A stretch of DNA of 64,000 nt, from assembly GCF_900312995.1 (NCBI RefSeq), contig NZ_ONZI01000001.1:682001-746000 (forward strand), written 5' to 3'. This document shows, piece after piece, positions 8,854 through 17,562 of the stretch (the stretch's first letter is position 1; each line of letters begins with the position of its first letter). Below the pieces are notes generated by a model, which was given only the letters and a program-made list of their open reading frames with translations, had not been told where the DNA came from and searched no databases. A program made the position numbers and the translations under genes. The DNA comes from Kushneria phyllosphaerae. Its GTDB lineage: Bacteria; Pseudomonadota; Gammaproteobacteria; Pseudomonadales; Halomonadaceae.

Positions 8854-9276
8854 ATGATCGATCAGCTGCTGGAGTTTGCCCAGAATCACCCCTTGCTGGT
8901 AGGCGCCTTTGTGGTGGTATTGCTGGCCTGGCTGGCCTTTGAATCCCGCCGCAGTGCGACCGGCGGTGTCAGCAGCGGTGAGGCGACCAGCCTGATCAAC
9001 CGCGAGGACGCCATGGTCCTTGATATTCGCGAGATCAAGGAATTCAAGGCAGGCCATATCGCCGGTGCCATCAACGTGCCCGCTGACAAGCTCGACAACA
9101 ACATGCAGCGCCTTGAAAAGCACAAGGAAAAGCCGATTATCGTGGTGGACAAGATGGGCCAGCACAGCGGCGCCGTGGTTACGAAGCTGCAAAAGGCCGG
9201 CTACAGTGGCGCCCGTCGACTCAAGGGCGGTCATTCACAGTGGGTGGCCGACAGCCTCCCCGTTGTGACACGCTGA
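8854..9276 (+). CDS. yibN: Membrane-anchored rhodanese-like protein YibN, cysteine-free
   Basis: One N-terminal membrane helix (about residues 10-30, HPLLVGAFVVVLLAWLAF) followed by a cytoplasmic rhodanese fold (MVLDIREIKEFKAGHIAGAINVP ... LKGGHSQWV); 140 residues. The active-site loop reads VVDKMGQHSG and the whole protein has no cysteine, so it cannot act as a sulfurtransferase. E. coli YibN likewise lacks a Cys at the standard position. The start at ATG 8854 follows homologues; a longer frame to 8731 is unlikely. It precedes secB as in other gammaproteobacteria, which hints at a link to protein export or membrane insertion. Confidence 0.85.
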   Translation: MIDQLLEFAQNHPLLVGAFVVVLLAWLAFESRRSATGGVSSGEATSLINREDAMVLDIREIKEFKAGHIAGAINVPADKLDNNMQRLEKHKEKPIIVVDKMGQHSGAVVTKLQKAGYSGARRLKGGHSQWVADSLPVVTR

Positions 9277-9351
9277 TATCATCTCTTCAAGCGATAGTTG
9301 TTACTTGTTTAAAGCAGTAGTGATTACTTACTCACAGACCGGGAAACAAGC

Positions 9352-9819
9352 ATGTCAGACAATAACGCCACCAGTGAGCAGGCCAATATCCAGTTCGCGC
9401 TGCAGCGCATTTACGTCAAGGACATCTCCTTTGAGGCGCCCAATTCGCCGGCGATCTTTCAGCAGCAGTTCAAGCCGCGGGTCAAGCTCGATGTCGACAA
9501 CGGCCACAAGCTGATCAGCGAAGGCCTTTATGAAGTCAGCGTGCGCGTGACGGCTCACGTCTACAACGGTGACGAAGAGTCCACGGCCTTTCTGGCCGAG
9601 GTTCAGCAGGCCGGTCTTTTTGCCATCTCGGGCCTCAGCGATGCCCAGCTTGATCATACGCTCGGCGCCTTTTGCCCCAACGTGCTGTTCCCCTATGCGC
9701 GGGAGTGCATCGACAATCTGGTCGGACGCGGCACCTTCCCGGCACTGATGCTGTCCCCGGTCAACTTTGATGCGATCTACGCCCAGAAGCAGCAGGGCAC
9801 GCCCCAGGCTGACGCCTGA
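9352..9819 (+). CDS. secB: Protein-export chaperone SecB
   Basis: Cytoplasmic tetrameric chaperone that holds preproteins unfolded and hands them to SecA; 155 residues, the usual length. The conserved opening [20 protein letters not shown] and the segment GLFAISGL ... [11 protein letters not shown] are diagnostic. It follows yibN by 75 bases and is followed 24 bases later by rsmE. Confidence 0.97.
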   Translation: MSDNNATSEQANIQFALQRIYVKDISFEAPNSPAIFQQQFKPRVKLDVDNGHKLISEGLYEVSVRVTAHVYNGDEESTAFLAEVQQAGLFAISGLSDAQLDHTLGAFCPNVLFPYARECIDNLVGRGTFPALMLSPVNFDAIYAQKQQGTPQADA

Positions 9820-9843
9820 TGCGTCAGGGTCGCGAGTAACCTT

Positions 9844-10566
9844 ATGCGCATTTACGTACCTCAGAAGCTCAGGCCCGGCAACACGCTAAGACTGCCTGAC
9901 GCCGCAGCCCACCATGTGGCCCGCGTTATGCGCCGCCGTGAAGGCGACGCTTTGGTGCTGTTTGATGGCAAGGGAGGCGAAGTGAATGCTCACATCGCGG
10001 CGATCTCAAAGCGCGGCGATGTGCAGGTCACACTTGGGCAGCCCAGGCCGGTACTGCCCGAGTCGCCACTGGCCGTGCATCTGGGGCTGGCGGTAGGCAA
10101 GGGCGATCGGATGGATTTTGCCATCCAGAAGTCGGTCGAGCTGGGGGTTGCCGCCATCACACCGCTTTACACCGAGTTTGGTGATGTGCGACTCAAGGTT
10201 GAGCGTGCGCAGAAAAAGCGTGATCACTGGCAGGCCGTGGCCGTCAATGCCTGTGAGCAGTGTGGCCGTGCTACCGTGCCAGTCATCCATCCGCCCGTGG
10301 CACTCAATGACTGGCTGGCAGACCGCCAGGAGCCGCTCAGGCTGGTGCTGCATCCCTACGGCGCCACCGAGGCCATGAGTGATGGCGTTTTTGAAGGCGC
10401 GGCCCTGTTGATCGGCCCTGAAGGGGGCCTGAGCGATCAGGAGGTTGCTGCCGCTCACGCGCATCAATTCACCTCCTGGATCATCGGGCCACGCATCCTG
10501 CGCATGGAAACGGCCCCGATTGTGGCCCTGTCACTGCTGCAGGCGCGCTTTGGCGATTTTGCCTGA
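9844..10566 (+). CDS. rsmE: 16S rRNA (uracil1498-N3)-methyltransferase RsmE
   Basis: SPOUT-class methyltransferase that modifies U1498 of 16S rRNA; 240 residues. An N-terminal PUA-like domain (HHVARVMRRREGDALVLFDGKGGE) precedes the knotted SAM-binding domain, whose motifs are LAVGKGDRMDFAIQKSVELGV, LLIGPEGGLSDQEV and GPRILRMETAPI. The start ATG 9844 is 24 bases after secB, and a hairpin follows the gene. Confidence 0.95.
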   Translation: MRIYVPQKLRPGNTLRLPDAAAHHVARVMRRREGDALVLFDGKGGEVNAHIAAISKRGDVQVTLGQPRPVLPESPLAVHLGLAVGKGDRMDFAIQKSVELGVAAITPLYTEFGDVRLKVERAQKKRDHWQAVAVNACEQCGRATVPVIHPPVALNDWLADRQEPLRLVLHPYGATEAMSDGVFEGAALLIGPEGGLSDQEVAAAHAHQFTSWIIGPRILRMETAPIVALSLLQARFGDFA

Positions 10567-10602
10567 GCGCTGTTCCTTCCCCTGATGGTGTCTTCATGTT
10601 TT

Positions 10603-10641
10603 CGGGTACGTACCGCAACGGTGCGTACCCGATTCTGTTTT
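10603..10641 (+). terminator. Rho-independent terminator after rsmE
   Basis: CGGGTACGTACCG-CAA-CGGTGCGTACCCG forms a 13-bp stem with one G-T wobble and a 3-base loop, then ATTCTGTTTT. It ends 36 bases after the rsmE stop. Confidence 0.7.
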
Positions 10642-10829
10642 CCGGCCTGCCGCTGAGCTGATCTGTCCTCCATAGCGCCTGTGTATTGGCAGAAATCGCC
10701 GTGAGCGTCTGTAATGACGGCCAGGTTTATTGAACCAAAGTTTAACGATCGGCCGGCCGGCGATCGCCACGCCATGACGTGTGGCGCGGGATGCCTGCCG
10801 GTTCTGTCAGCCACCACAGGGAGTGTTTC

Positions 10830-12575
10830 ATGGCCGACTATAGTGTTGCCGACATGCTGGTACGCACGCTTTCGCGTGCCGGGGTGGAAAATATCTGGGG
10901 GCTACCGGGAGATTCGCTCAACGGTTTGACCGAAAGCCTGCGCCGGCAGGAGACCATCACCTGGCGCGGTGTGCGCCATGAAGAGGTGGCGGCCCTTGCC
11001 GCCAGTGGTGAAGCCGAGGCGCGCAGTGGCCTGACCGTATGCGCCGGCTCCTGCGGACCCGGCAACACGCACCTGATCAACGGGCTTTTCGAAGCCAAAC
11101 GAGCGCACACGCCGATGCTGGCCATTGCCGCCCAGATCCCCTCAAGCGAAGTGGGGCTGGGGTACTTTCAGGAGACCCACCCGGAGCAGCTGTTCAAGGA
11201 GTGCAGCGACTACTGCGAGCTGATCTCCAACCCGGCCCAGGCGCAGCGCGTGATTGAAACTGCCATGCGCACCGCGATTCTGGAAAAGAGTGTGGCGGTG
11301 ATCGTGATCTCTGGAGACGTGGCGCTGTCCTCTGCCGTCGAACAAAAGATGCAGTGGAGCACGCCGGTTGCGCCCGTGACGGTGCCTGCAGCGCCTGAAC
11401 TGGATGAGCTTGCAGCGCTTCTCAATGACAGCAAAAACGTGGCCATGCTTTGCGGTGCAGGCTGTGCCGGCGCCCACAATGAAGTGATCGCGCTGGCCGA
11501 GCGGCTCAAGGCGCCCATCGTGCATGCGCTGCGCGGCAAGCCTCATCTTGAATACGACAACCCCTATGACGTGGGCATGACCGGTCTGATCGGCTTCAGC
11601 TCGGGCTATCACGCACTCAAGGAGTGCGATTTCCTGATCATGCTGGGCACCAGCTTCCCCTACCGGGATTTCTTCCCGGAGCACGGGCGCATCGTGCAGA
11701 TTGATCTGCGTCCCGGCCATCTGGGCCGGCGCAGCACGCTGCTCAAGGGGCTGGTCGGTGACGTGAAGGCCAGTCTTGAAGCGCTGCTGCCCCGGCTTGA
11801 GGAGAAAACCGATCGCACCTTCCTCGACAAGGCGCAAAAGCACTATCAAAAAGCGCGTGAAGGCCTGGACGAACTGGCCGTGCCGGCTGCCGAAGGCAAG
11901 CCGCTGCATCCGCAGTATCTGACCGCTCGCGTCAGCGCGCTGGCTGATGATGATGCCTGGTTTACCGCCGAGGTGGGCACGCCCACCGTCTGGGCGGCGC
12001 GCTATCTGAAGATGAACGGCAAGCGGCATCTGACCGGCTCGTTCATGCATGGCTCCATGGCCACGGCCATGCCTCAGGCGATGGGGGCCCAGGTCGCCCA
12101 GCTGGAGCGTCAGGTGATTTCGCTGTCCGGTGATGGCGGCATCAACATGCTGATGGGCGATCTGATCACGCTTGCCGAGCAGAAACTGCCGGTCAAGGTC
12201 ATTATCTACAACAACTCGACGCTGGGGTTTGTGGCCATGGAGATGAAGGCCGCCGGCTACGTGGATGAGGTGACTGATCTGCCCGGCACCGATTATGCCC
12301 GTCTGGCCGAGGCGCTCGGGATCAAGGGGCTGACGGTCTCAAGCTCGGAGCAGCTCGATGGCGCGCTCGAGGAAGCCTTTGCCCATGATGGCCCGGTCAT
12401 TGTCGATGTGAAAGTGGCCAAACAGGAGCTTTCCATGCCGCCGACCATTGAGGCCGCGCAGGCGAAGGGTTTTAGCCTTTATATGCTGCGCGCGGTCATG
12501 AGCGGGCGCGGTGATGAGGTGATGGACCTGGCCGACACCAACTGGCTCAGCCGGTTTGGCCGCAGGAAGAAATAG
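10830..12575 (+). CDS. poxB: Pyruvate dehydrogenase (quinone), PoxB type
   Basis: Thiamine-diphosphate and FAD flavoenzyme that oxidises pyruvate to acetate and CO2 and passes electrons to the quinone pool; 581 residues against 572 in E. coli PoxB. The catalytic Glu lies in [15 protein letters not shown]; the thiamine-diphosphate motif is [29 protein letters not shown] in outline (GDG to NN). The C-terminal stretch [20 protein letters not shown] corresponds to the membrane-binding region of PoxB. GGGAG stands 7 bases before ATG 10830; an upstream frame to 10779 lacks this signal. Other enzymes of this family such as acetolactate synthase are less likely because of the C-terminal segment and the opening [22 protein letters not shown]. 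Confidence 0.88.
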   Translation: MADYSVADMLVRTLSRAGVENIWGLPGDSLNGLTESLRRQETITWRGVRHEEVAALAASGEAEARSGLTVCAGSCGPGNTHLINGLFEAKRAHTPMLAIAAQIPSSEVGLGYFQETHPEQLFKECSDYCELISNPAQAQRVIETAMRTAILEKSVAVIVISGDVALSSAVEQKMQWSTPVAPVTVPAAPELDELAALLNDSKNVAMLCGAGCAGAHNEVIALAERLKAPIVHALRGKPHLEYDNPYDVGMTGLIGFSSGYHALKECDFLIMLGTSFPYRDFFPEHGRIVQIDLRPGHLGRRSTLLKGLVGDVKASLEALLPRLEEKTDRTFLDKAQKHYQKAREGLDELAVPAAEGKPLHPQYLTARVSALADDDAWFTAEVGTPTVWAARYLKMNGKRHLTGSFMHGSMATAMPQAMGAQVAQLERQVISLSGDGGINMLMGDLITLAEQKLPVKVIIYNNSTLGFVAMEMKAAGYVDEVTDLPGTDYARLAEALGIKGLTVSSSEQLDGALEEAFAHDGPVIVDVKVAKQELSMPPTIEAAQAKGFSLYMLRAVMSGRGDEVMDLADTNWLSRFGRRKK

Positions 12576-12621
12576 GCATGCATTGAAAGTGAGTGCTTGC
12601 CCACTTGTTTGTACGTGACAA

Positions 12622-12650
12622 AAAAAGCCCCGGCATTGCCGGGGCTTTTT
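12622..12650. terminator. Bidirectional terminator between poxB and the OYE gene
   Basis: AAAAAGCCCCGGC-ATT-GCCGGGGCTTTTT is a perfect 13-bp stem with A and T tracts on both sides, placed between convergent genes. Confidence 0.92.
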
Positions 12651-12653
12651 GCG

Positions 12654-12673
12654 TGATCGCCCTCGGGCGATCA
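12654..12673. terminator. Second hairpin behind the OYE gene
   Basis: TGATCGCCCTCGGGCGATCA is a perfect palindrome followed by GCCTTTTTT on the + strand. It directly follows the strong terminator and may serve as a backup for poxB. Confidence 0.5.
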
Positions 12674-12687
12674 GCCTTTTTTGTTGA

Positions 12688-13821
12688 TCAGCCTTTCTTG
12701 TCGATCAGTTCCTGACGCGCCTTGCGCTGCTGTTCTTCCTCATATGTCGGGAAGTCGACATAGCCGCGCGCATCGCCACCGTAGAAGGTGGACGGATCAA
12801 ACTCGGCCAGCGGCCAGCCGTTTTTCATGCGCTCGACCAGATCCGGGTTCGAGGTATAGATGCGGCCAAATACCGGCAGATCGATGGTGCCGTCATTGAC
12901 CAGCGTCTCGGCCTCGGCCTGGTCCAGGTTGCCGGCCAGCAGTAGATTGCCCTTGTAGGTGTCACGAAACTGCTTGAGATAGTCACGCGGCATCGGCGAC
13001 ATGCCCTGGCCACCCTGATCATGCAGGTGAACGTAGGAAAGTCCGCGCTTGTTGAACTCGCGTGCCAGATACAGATAGGTCTCGCCGTTGTCGTCGTACT
13101 CCGGCATGTCAAACAGCGTGCCATGCGGTGACAGGCGCACACCGACGCGATGGGCACCGATCAGCGCGCTGACCTCATCGACCACTTCCATCAGCAGGCG
13201 ACAGCGGTTTTCACGCGAGCCGCCGTACTGGTCATCACGGTCATTGACGCCGGGATTGAGAAACTGCTCGAAGAGATAGCCGTTGGCCCCGTGAATCTCG
13301 ACGCCATCAAAGCCTGCCTCGCGCGAATTGACGGCGGCCTGGGCGAAATCGCGCACGATCTCGCGCACCTCAGCAGTTTCAAGCCGGCGCGGGGTGCTGG
13401 CCTTGAGCATGTCGGGCGTGCCCTGCTCGTTATAGCCAAAGGCCATGCCGCCGGGCTTGTCGCTCGGGCCGACCGGAGCGGCGCCTGCGATCTGTACCGA
13501 GGTGTGCGAAACGCGCCCCACGTGCCAGATCTGGGCGAAGAAGACCCCGCCGCACTCGTGAACGGCGCGCGTGGCCTTTTTCCAGCCCTCGATCTGGTCC
13601 GGGCCATAGATGCCCGGGTTATACAGATAGCCCGTGCCCTGGCGTGATACCGGCGTGCCTTCGGAGATGATCAGCCCGGCGCTGGCGCGCTGGCGGTAAT
13701 AGGTCGCCCCCAGCTCGGTCGGGATATCTCCCGGTGCGCGCGAGCGGGTCATGGGTGCCATGACAATCCGGTTATCAAGCTGAATACCGGCGAGGTCAAA
13801 GCGTTCAAAAAGTGATGACAT
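12688..13821 (-). CDS. Old Yellow Enzyme family alkene reductase (NemA-like)
   Basis: FMN-dependent NAD(P)H oxidoreductase of 377 residues that reduces activated double bonds or nitro compounds. The TIM barrel opens with NRIVMAPMTRSRAPGDIP; the substrate-binding pair is in EIHGANGYLFEQFLNP (HxxN); YGGSRENRCRLLMEV and FGRIYTSNPDLVERM are typical. GAGAGGATTTT before ATG 13821 gives the start; a longer frame to 13908 runs through the repeat-rich leader and is not preferred. The stop codon lies inside a 17-bp tandem duplication. The leader from 13866 holds a second imperfect tandem repeat, a possible site for a TetR-type regulator, which is not encoded next to it. Confidence 0.9.
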   Translation of the reverse strand: MSSLFERFDLAGIQLDNRIVMAPMTRSRAPGDIPTELGATYYRQRASAGLIISEGTPVSRQGTGYLYNPGIYGPDQIEGWKKATRAVHECGGVFFAQIWHVGRVSHTSVQIAGAAPVGPSDKPGGMAFGYNEQGTPDMLKASTPRRLETAEVREIVRDFAQAAVNSREAGFDGVEIHGANGYLFEQFLNPGVNDRDDQYGGSRENRCRLLMEVVDEVSALIGAHRVGVRLSPHGTLFDMPEYDDNGETYLYLAREFNKRGLSYVHLHDQGGQGMSPMPRDYLKQFRDTYKGNLLLAGNLDQAEAETLVNDGTIDLPVFGRIYTSNPDLVERMKNGWPLAEFDPSTFYGGDARGYVDFPTYEEEQQRKARQELIDKKG

Positions 13822-13865
13822 AAAATCCTCTCTGCGAAACGGCTGGACACTGTGCTTGATAAAAC

Positions 13866-13922
13866 CGGGTTTAGTAAAAACGTGTTCAGTAACCCGGGTT
13901 TTTAGCAAAACCGTGTTTCAGC
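13866..13922. repeat. Imperfect tandem repeat upstream of the OYE gene
   Basis: Two units of about 29 bases follow each other: CCGGGTTTAGTAAAAACGTG then TTCAGTAAC, and CCGGGTTTTTAGCAAAACCG then TGTTTCAGC. They share CCGGGTTT, AG(T/C)AAAA, CGTGTT and CAG. Placed 45-100 bases upstream of ATG 13821 in the promoter region; operator-like, function not known. Confidence 0.5.
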
Positions 13923-14117
13923 GCTGTCCTGTTCCACGAAAGTCTAGTCGATCAATCACGCGGTCCTGATAGTTTTCAACCATGCCTGCGATTGGAAAGA
14001 ATAACCCGGCCTGCAGGCACCCGGCCGGTTCGGCCATGGTCGAAGGATGAGGCTTGCGTCATACTGACGCGATGGATGGCCGCCATAACATCACCCGGCC
14101 GTGTTCTGGAGTTTTAA

Positions 14118-15080
14118 ATGAGTGAACGTGCATTGAAGATTGCGGTGGTCATGGACCCCATCGCCAATATTGCCTGGAAAAAGGATTCGACGCTGGCCAT
14201 GCTGTGGGCGGCCAGCCGGCGTGACCACACGCTTTACTATCTTGAGCCGGGTGATCTTTACCTCAAGGATGGCCGCGCAATGGGGCGTCTGCGCACCCTT
14301 GAGGTGTTCGAAAACGACCCGGAGCATTACTACACCCTGGGTGAGGTCGAGGCCGGAGCGCTGTCGGAGATGGACGTGATCCTGATGCGTCAGGACCCGC
14401 CGGTAGATGTCAATTTCACCAATGCCGTCCACCTTCTGGGCTTTGCCGAGCGTGAAGGCGTGCTGGTGGTCAACCCGACACAGGCGCTTTTGACCTGTAA
14501 CGAAAAGCTCTATGCCCAGCAGTTCCCACAGTGTCTGGTACCCAGCGTCGTCTCCTGCAACGACCGTGTCCTGCGCGAGTTTCATGCCGAGCAGGGCGAC
14601 ACCATCTTCAAGCCGCTGGATGGCATGGGCGGCACCGGCATCTTTCACATCGCCCCTGATGGTCGCAACATCGGTGCGGTGATCGAGCAGCTGACCCAGC
14701 GCGGCACCGAGCAGATCATGGCGCAGCGCTATATTCCCGAGATCAAACAGGGCGATACCCGCATCCTGCTGATCGACGGCGAACCGGTGCCCTATGGTCT
14801 GGCCCGCATTCCCTCTGCCGGTGAAGTGCGCGGCAATCTGGCCGCCGGCGGCCGTGGAGAAGCACGTGAACTGACCGCTCGCGACTACTGGCTGGTTGAT
14901 CAGGTCAAGGACTCCATCAAGTCGCTGGGACTGATCTTTGTCGGCCTGGATGTGATCGGGGATTACATCACCGAAATCAACGTCACCAGCCCCACCTGCG
15001 TGCGTGAAATTGATGCCCAGAAGGGCACCGATATCGCCGGCCTGCTGATGGATGCCATCGAGCGCCGCTTCCCCTCGTGA
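14118..15080 (+). CDS. gshB: Glutathione synthetase
   Basis: ATP-grasp ligase that joins gamma-glutamylcysteine and glycine; 320 residues. The N-terminal substrate domain has VVMDPIANIAWKKDSTLAML; the ATP-grasp core has FKPLDGMGGTGIF, MAQRYIPEIKQGDTRILLIDGEP and the metal-binding DVIGDYITEINVTSPT. First of the conserved gshB-yqgE-ruvX group, although a 152-base gap separates it from yqgE. Confidence 0.96.
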   Translation: MSERALKIAVVMDPIANIAWKKDSTLAMLWAASRRDHTLYYLEPGDLYLKDGRAMGRLRTLEVFENDPEHYYTLGEVEAGALSEMDVILMRQDPPVDVNFTNAVHLLGFAEREGVLVVNPTQALLTCNEKLYAQQFPQCLVPSVVSCNDRVLREFHAEQGDTIFKPLDGMGGTGIFHIAPDGRNIGAVIEQLTQRGTEQIMAQRYIPEIKQGDTRILLIDGEPVPYGLARIPSAGEVRGNLAAGGRGEARELTARDYWLVDQVKDSIKSLGLIFVGLDVIGDYITEINVTSPTCVREIDAQKGTDIAGLLMDAIERRFPS

Positions 15081-15232
15081 GGTGTTGACGTCACGCCGGC
15101 CTGCCAGTGTTACCATGCATCCATTCACCGCCGCCGGCGGACAGATGACGGCGGCCGTCATCTCATGACTCACTGATGCGCGCCTCTGCCTTCCAGCAGG
15201 GGCGCGTGGCTGCGTTACTTTTCTGGAGGCCC

Positions 15233-15790
15233 ATGCAAGGCTTACGCGATCACTTTCTCATGGCGATGCCCCATCTCGAAGATGAAAACTTTGCGGGCTC
15301 GCTGACTTACATCTGCGACCACGACGATAACGGCACGCTGGGGCTTAAACTCAATCAGCCCATGGAGCTGACGCTGGAAGCGCTTTTCGAGCAGCTCGAA
15401 ATCGATGCCAGCGAGTGCACGTCGCTGGATACGCCAGTACTCGATGGCGGTCCGGTACATCGCGAACGCGGTTTTATTCTGCACTCGGGCAGCCCCGAAC
15501 ACTGGGATTCCAGCATTCGCACCGGTGAAAATCGGGCGCTGACCACCTCAATGGACATCCTGCATGCCATTGCGGCCGGCAAGGGCCCTGAGCAGTTTCT
15601 GGTCTGTCTGGGGTGCGTGGGCTGGGAGCCCGAACAGCTGGCCCAGGAGATCAAGGACAATACCTGGCTGACCGTGGAAGCCAGCGATGAAGTGCTCTTT
15701 CGCACGCCTGCGCCGGCGCGTCTTGAAACCGCGGCAGGGCATCTGGGGGTTGATCTGAATCTGCTCTCGCGTGAGGCCGGGCATGGCTGA
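15233..15790 (+). CDS. yqgE: YqgE/AlgH family protein (UPF0301)
   Basis: Protein of 185 residues of the AlgH family, whose molecular role is unsettled. Family hallmarks: HFLMAMPHLEDENFAGSLTYICDH, GLKLNQPM, GGPVHRERGFILHS and CLGCVGWEPEQLAQEI. The start is set by GGAGG four bases before ATG 15233; an in-frame ATG at 15176 would add a non-conserved stretch. It overlaps ruvX by 8 bases, so the two are translationally coupled. Confidence 0.93.
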   Translation: MQGLRDHFLMAMPHLEDENFAGSLTYICDHDDNGTLGLKLNQPMELTLEALFEQLEIDASECTSLDTPVLDGGPVHRERGFILHSGSPEHWDSSIRTGENRALTTSMDILHAIAAGKGPEQFLVCLGCVGWEPEQLAQEIKDNTWLTVEASDEVLFRTPAPARLETAAGHLGVDLNLLSREAGHG

Positions 15791-16250
15791 AACGCCCGGC
15801 CAGCGACTAGTGCTGGCGTTTGATTTTGGCGTGCGGCGCATTGGCGTGGCCGTCGGCAACGAGCTGCTGGGCTCGGCCACGGCGCTTGACCCGTTGATGG
15901 CGCGTGACGGCATGCCTGACTGGAACGTGATCGGGCGGCTGATCAAGGAGTGGCAGCCCGACGTTTTCGTGGTCGGGCTGCCACTCAATATGGACGATAC
16001 CGAGTCCGAGATGAGCCTGCGGGCGCGCAAGTTTGGCAAGCGGCTGCACGGGCGTTTTGGCAAACCGCTGGAGATGTTCGACGAGCGTGGCACGACCCGT
16101 GCGGCCAAGACCATTGCCCGTGAAGAGGGCCATCGCGGCAACTATCGCGAGCACGGTGTCGATGGCATTGCCGCCGAACTGATCCTCACCGGCTGGTTTG
16201 AGCAGCAGGCCGGCGTTGCCCGCCTCGAGATGCCCGGGCCCCGCCAGTAA
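15783..16250 (+). CDS. ruvX: Holliday junction resolvase-like RuvX (YqgF)
   Basis: RNase H-fold nuclease of 155 residues linked to pre-16S rRNA processing and possibly junction resolution. The first metal Asp is in LAFDFGVRRIGVAVG; VVGLPLNMDDTESEMS and MFDERGTTRAAK carry the next conserved residues; the last Asp is in HGVDGIAAELIL. The start ATG 15783 with GAGG upstream lies inside the end of yqgE. Confidence 0.95.
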   Translation: MAETPGQRLVLAFDFGVRRIGVAVGNELLGSATALDPLMARDGMPDWNVIGRLIKEWQPDVFVVGLPLNMDDTESEMSLRARKFGKRLHGRFGKPLEMFDERGTTRAAKTIAREEGHRGNYREHGVDGIAAELILTGWFEQQAGVARLEMPGPRQ

Positions 16251-16253
16251 GTC

Positions 16254-16272
16254 TCCTGCCACCCGGGCAGGA
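16254..16272. terminator. Hairpin between convergent ruvX and pyrB
   Basis: TCCTGCC-ACCCG-GGCAGGA, 7 perfect base pairs, but without a T run on either side; a weak terminator candidate for both genes. Confidence 0.4.
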
Positions 16273-16277
16273 CAGCT

Positions 16278-17324
16278 TTATCCCTTCCGGCCGCTTGTCA
16301 GCAGCGCATCATCGACCCCCACCTGGTGCGGCGGCTTCCAGCCCACGTCCCTGAGATTCCGGTCAAAGGTGTCCTCCACGCCCATGAGCGTGGCAAAGAT
16401 CGCCATGCGCACCGGAATGCCGTTGTCGGTCTGGCGAAAGATGGCCAGTCGCGGGTCGCCGTTTAAATCCACGTTGAGGTCATTGGCGCCGGGGCGGCTG
16501 TCGCGCGGCAGCGGATGCATCGCGATGGTATGGGTGCTGCAGCGTTGATCCAGAAAGGCGCGGTCGACGCTGAAATCGCTCGACAGGCTGAAGCCTTCCA
16601 CCATCTCCTGGGTAAAACGCTCCTTTTGAATCCGCGTGGCATAGACCACGTCGACGTCGCTGTAATCGGCCTGCAGGGTATCGCGCTGTTGCACCCGGTG
16701 GCCGGCATTCTCGGCCCGGTCGATCAGCTCGAACGGCATTTCGAGGCCCGGCGGTGACACCAGCGTGATCTGCATCGGCGGATAAAGGGCCAAAAGCTTC
16801 AGCAGCGAATGCACGGTACGTCCGTACTTCAGATCGCCGGTCAGCAGCAGGTGCGCGCCGGGCAGTGCCTTGCCAATCCGCTCGAACTCCTTGTTGATGG
16901 TGTAGAGATCCAGCAGCGCCTGGCTTGGGTGTTCGCCAGGGCCATCGCCGCCGTTGATGACCGGCACATGGGTAGCCGCGGCAAATTCTGCCACCGAGCC
17001 GAGATCAGGGTGGCGCATGACAATGGCATCGACATAGCCGCTGATCACGCGGCTGGTGTCATAGAGAGACTCGCCCTTGGCCATCGAGGAGAAGGTGAAG
17101 CCGGTGGTGTCACAGACGCTGCCGCCCAGGCGACTGAAGGCCGAGTGAAAACTCATGCGCGTGCGGGTACTGGCCTCGAAAAAGAGATTGCCCAGCACGG
17201 CCCCCTCCAGTACCCGGGTAATCTTCTGGCGCTGGGCGATCGGCTCCATGCGTCGCGTCACGTGAAAGAGATGATCGACGTAGTCGCGGGACAAATTATC
17301 AACGGACAACAGATGGGCACTCAT
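16278..17324 (-). CDS. pyrB: Aspartate carbamoyltransferase
   Basis: Forms N-carbamoyl-aspartate in pyrimidine synthesis; 348 residues, longer than the 311 of E. coli PyrB. The carbamoyl-phosphate loop is FFEASTRTRMSFHSAFSRLG; GGDGPGEHPSQALLDLYTI and MHPLPRDSRPGANDL are conserved family motifs. The gene stands alone and convergent to ruvX; the pyrR or pyrC-like partners found beside ruvX in Pseudomonas are absent from this place. GAGGCGAG stands just before ATG 17324. Confidence 0.94.
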   Translation of the reverse strand: MSAHLLSVDNLSRDYVDHLFHVTRRMEPIAQRQKITRVLEGAVLGNLFFEASTRTRMSFHSAFSRLGGSVCDTTGFTFSSMAKGESLYDTSRVISGYVDAIVMRHPDLGSVAEFAAATHVPVINGGDGPGEHPSQALLDLYTINKEFERIGKALPGAHLLLTGDLKYGRTVHSLLKLLALYPPMQITLVSPPGLEMPFELIDRAENAGHRVQQRDTLQADYSDVDVVYATRIQKERFTQEMVEGFSLSSDFSVDRAFLDQRCSTHTIAMHPLPRDSRPGANDLNVDLNGDPRLAIFRQTDNGIPVRMAIFATLMGVEDTFDRNLRDVGWKPPHQVGVDDALLTSGRKG

Positions 17325-17562
17325 GGCACTCGCCTCTGGCTGGGAGGGACAAAGCCGCCACAGCAGCCGCTGTGGGGCGTCAACGCGCGCTAGTGTAGCG
17401 CGACAGGCCCTTGCCCTTCACCGGGGCAGGCAGGGCAATGGCGCTTTTTGAGCTCGCTGGCCGGAGATGACATGACAGGATGGGCGCGAACCGGCCGGCG
17501 CGATACACTGCGCTCGCTTTTTCCACCAGGGCGACAGCCCGGCGTCAGGACGGTCATGACTC

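Noticed and set aside
14091..15173. 360-codon open frame opposite gshB
   Set aside because: Lies wholly over gshB, with His/Gln/Asp-rich composition typical of the antisense of a GC-rich gene; no motif.
17257..17270. GTCACGTGAAAG resembling parS, in pyrB
   Set aside because: Only the centre matches; several positions of the 16-mer differ and it is inside a conserved coding region.
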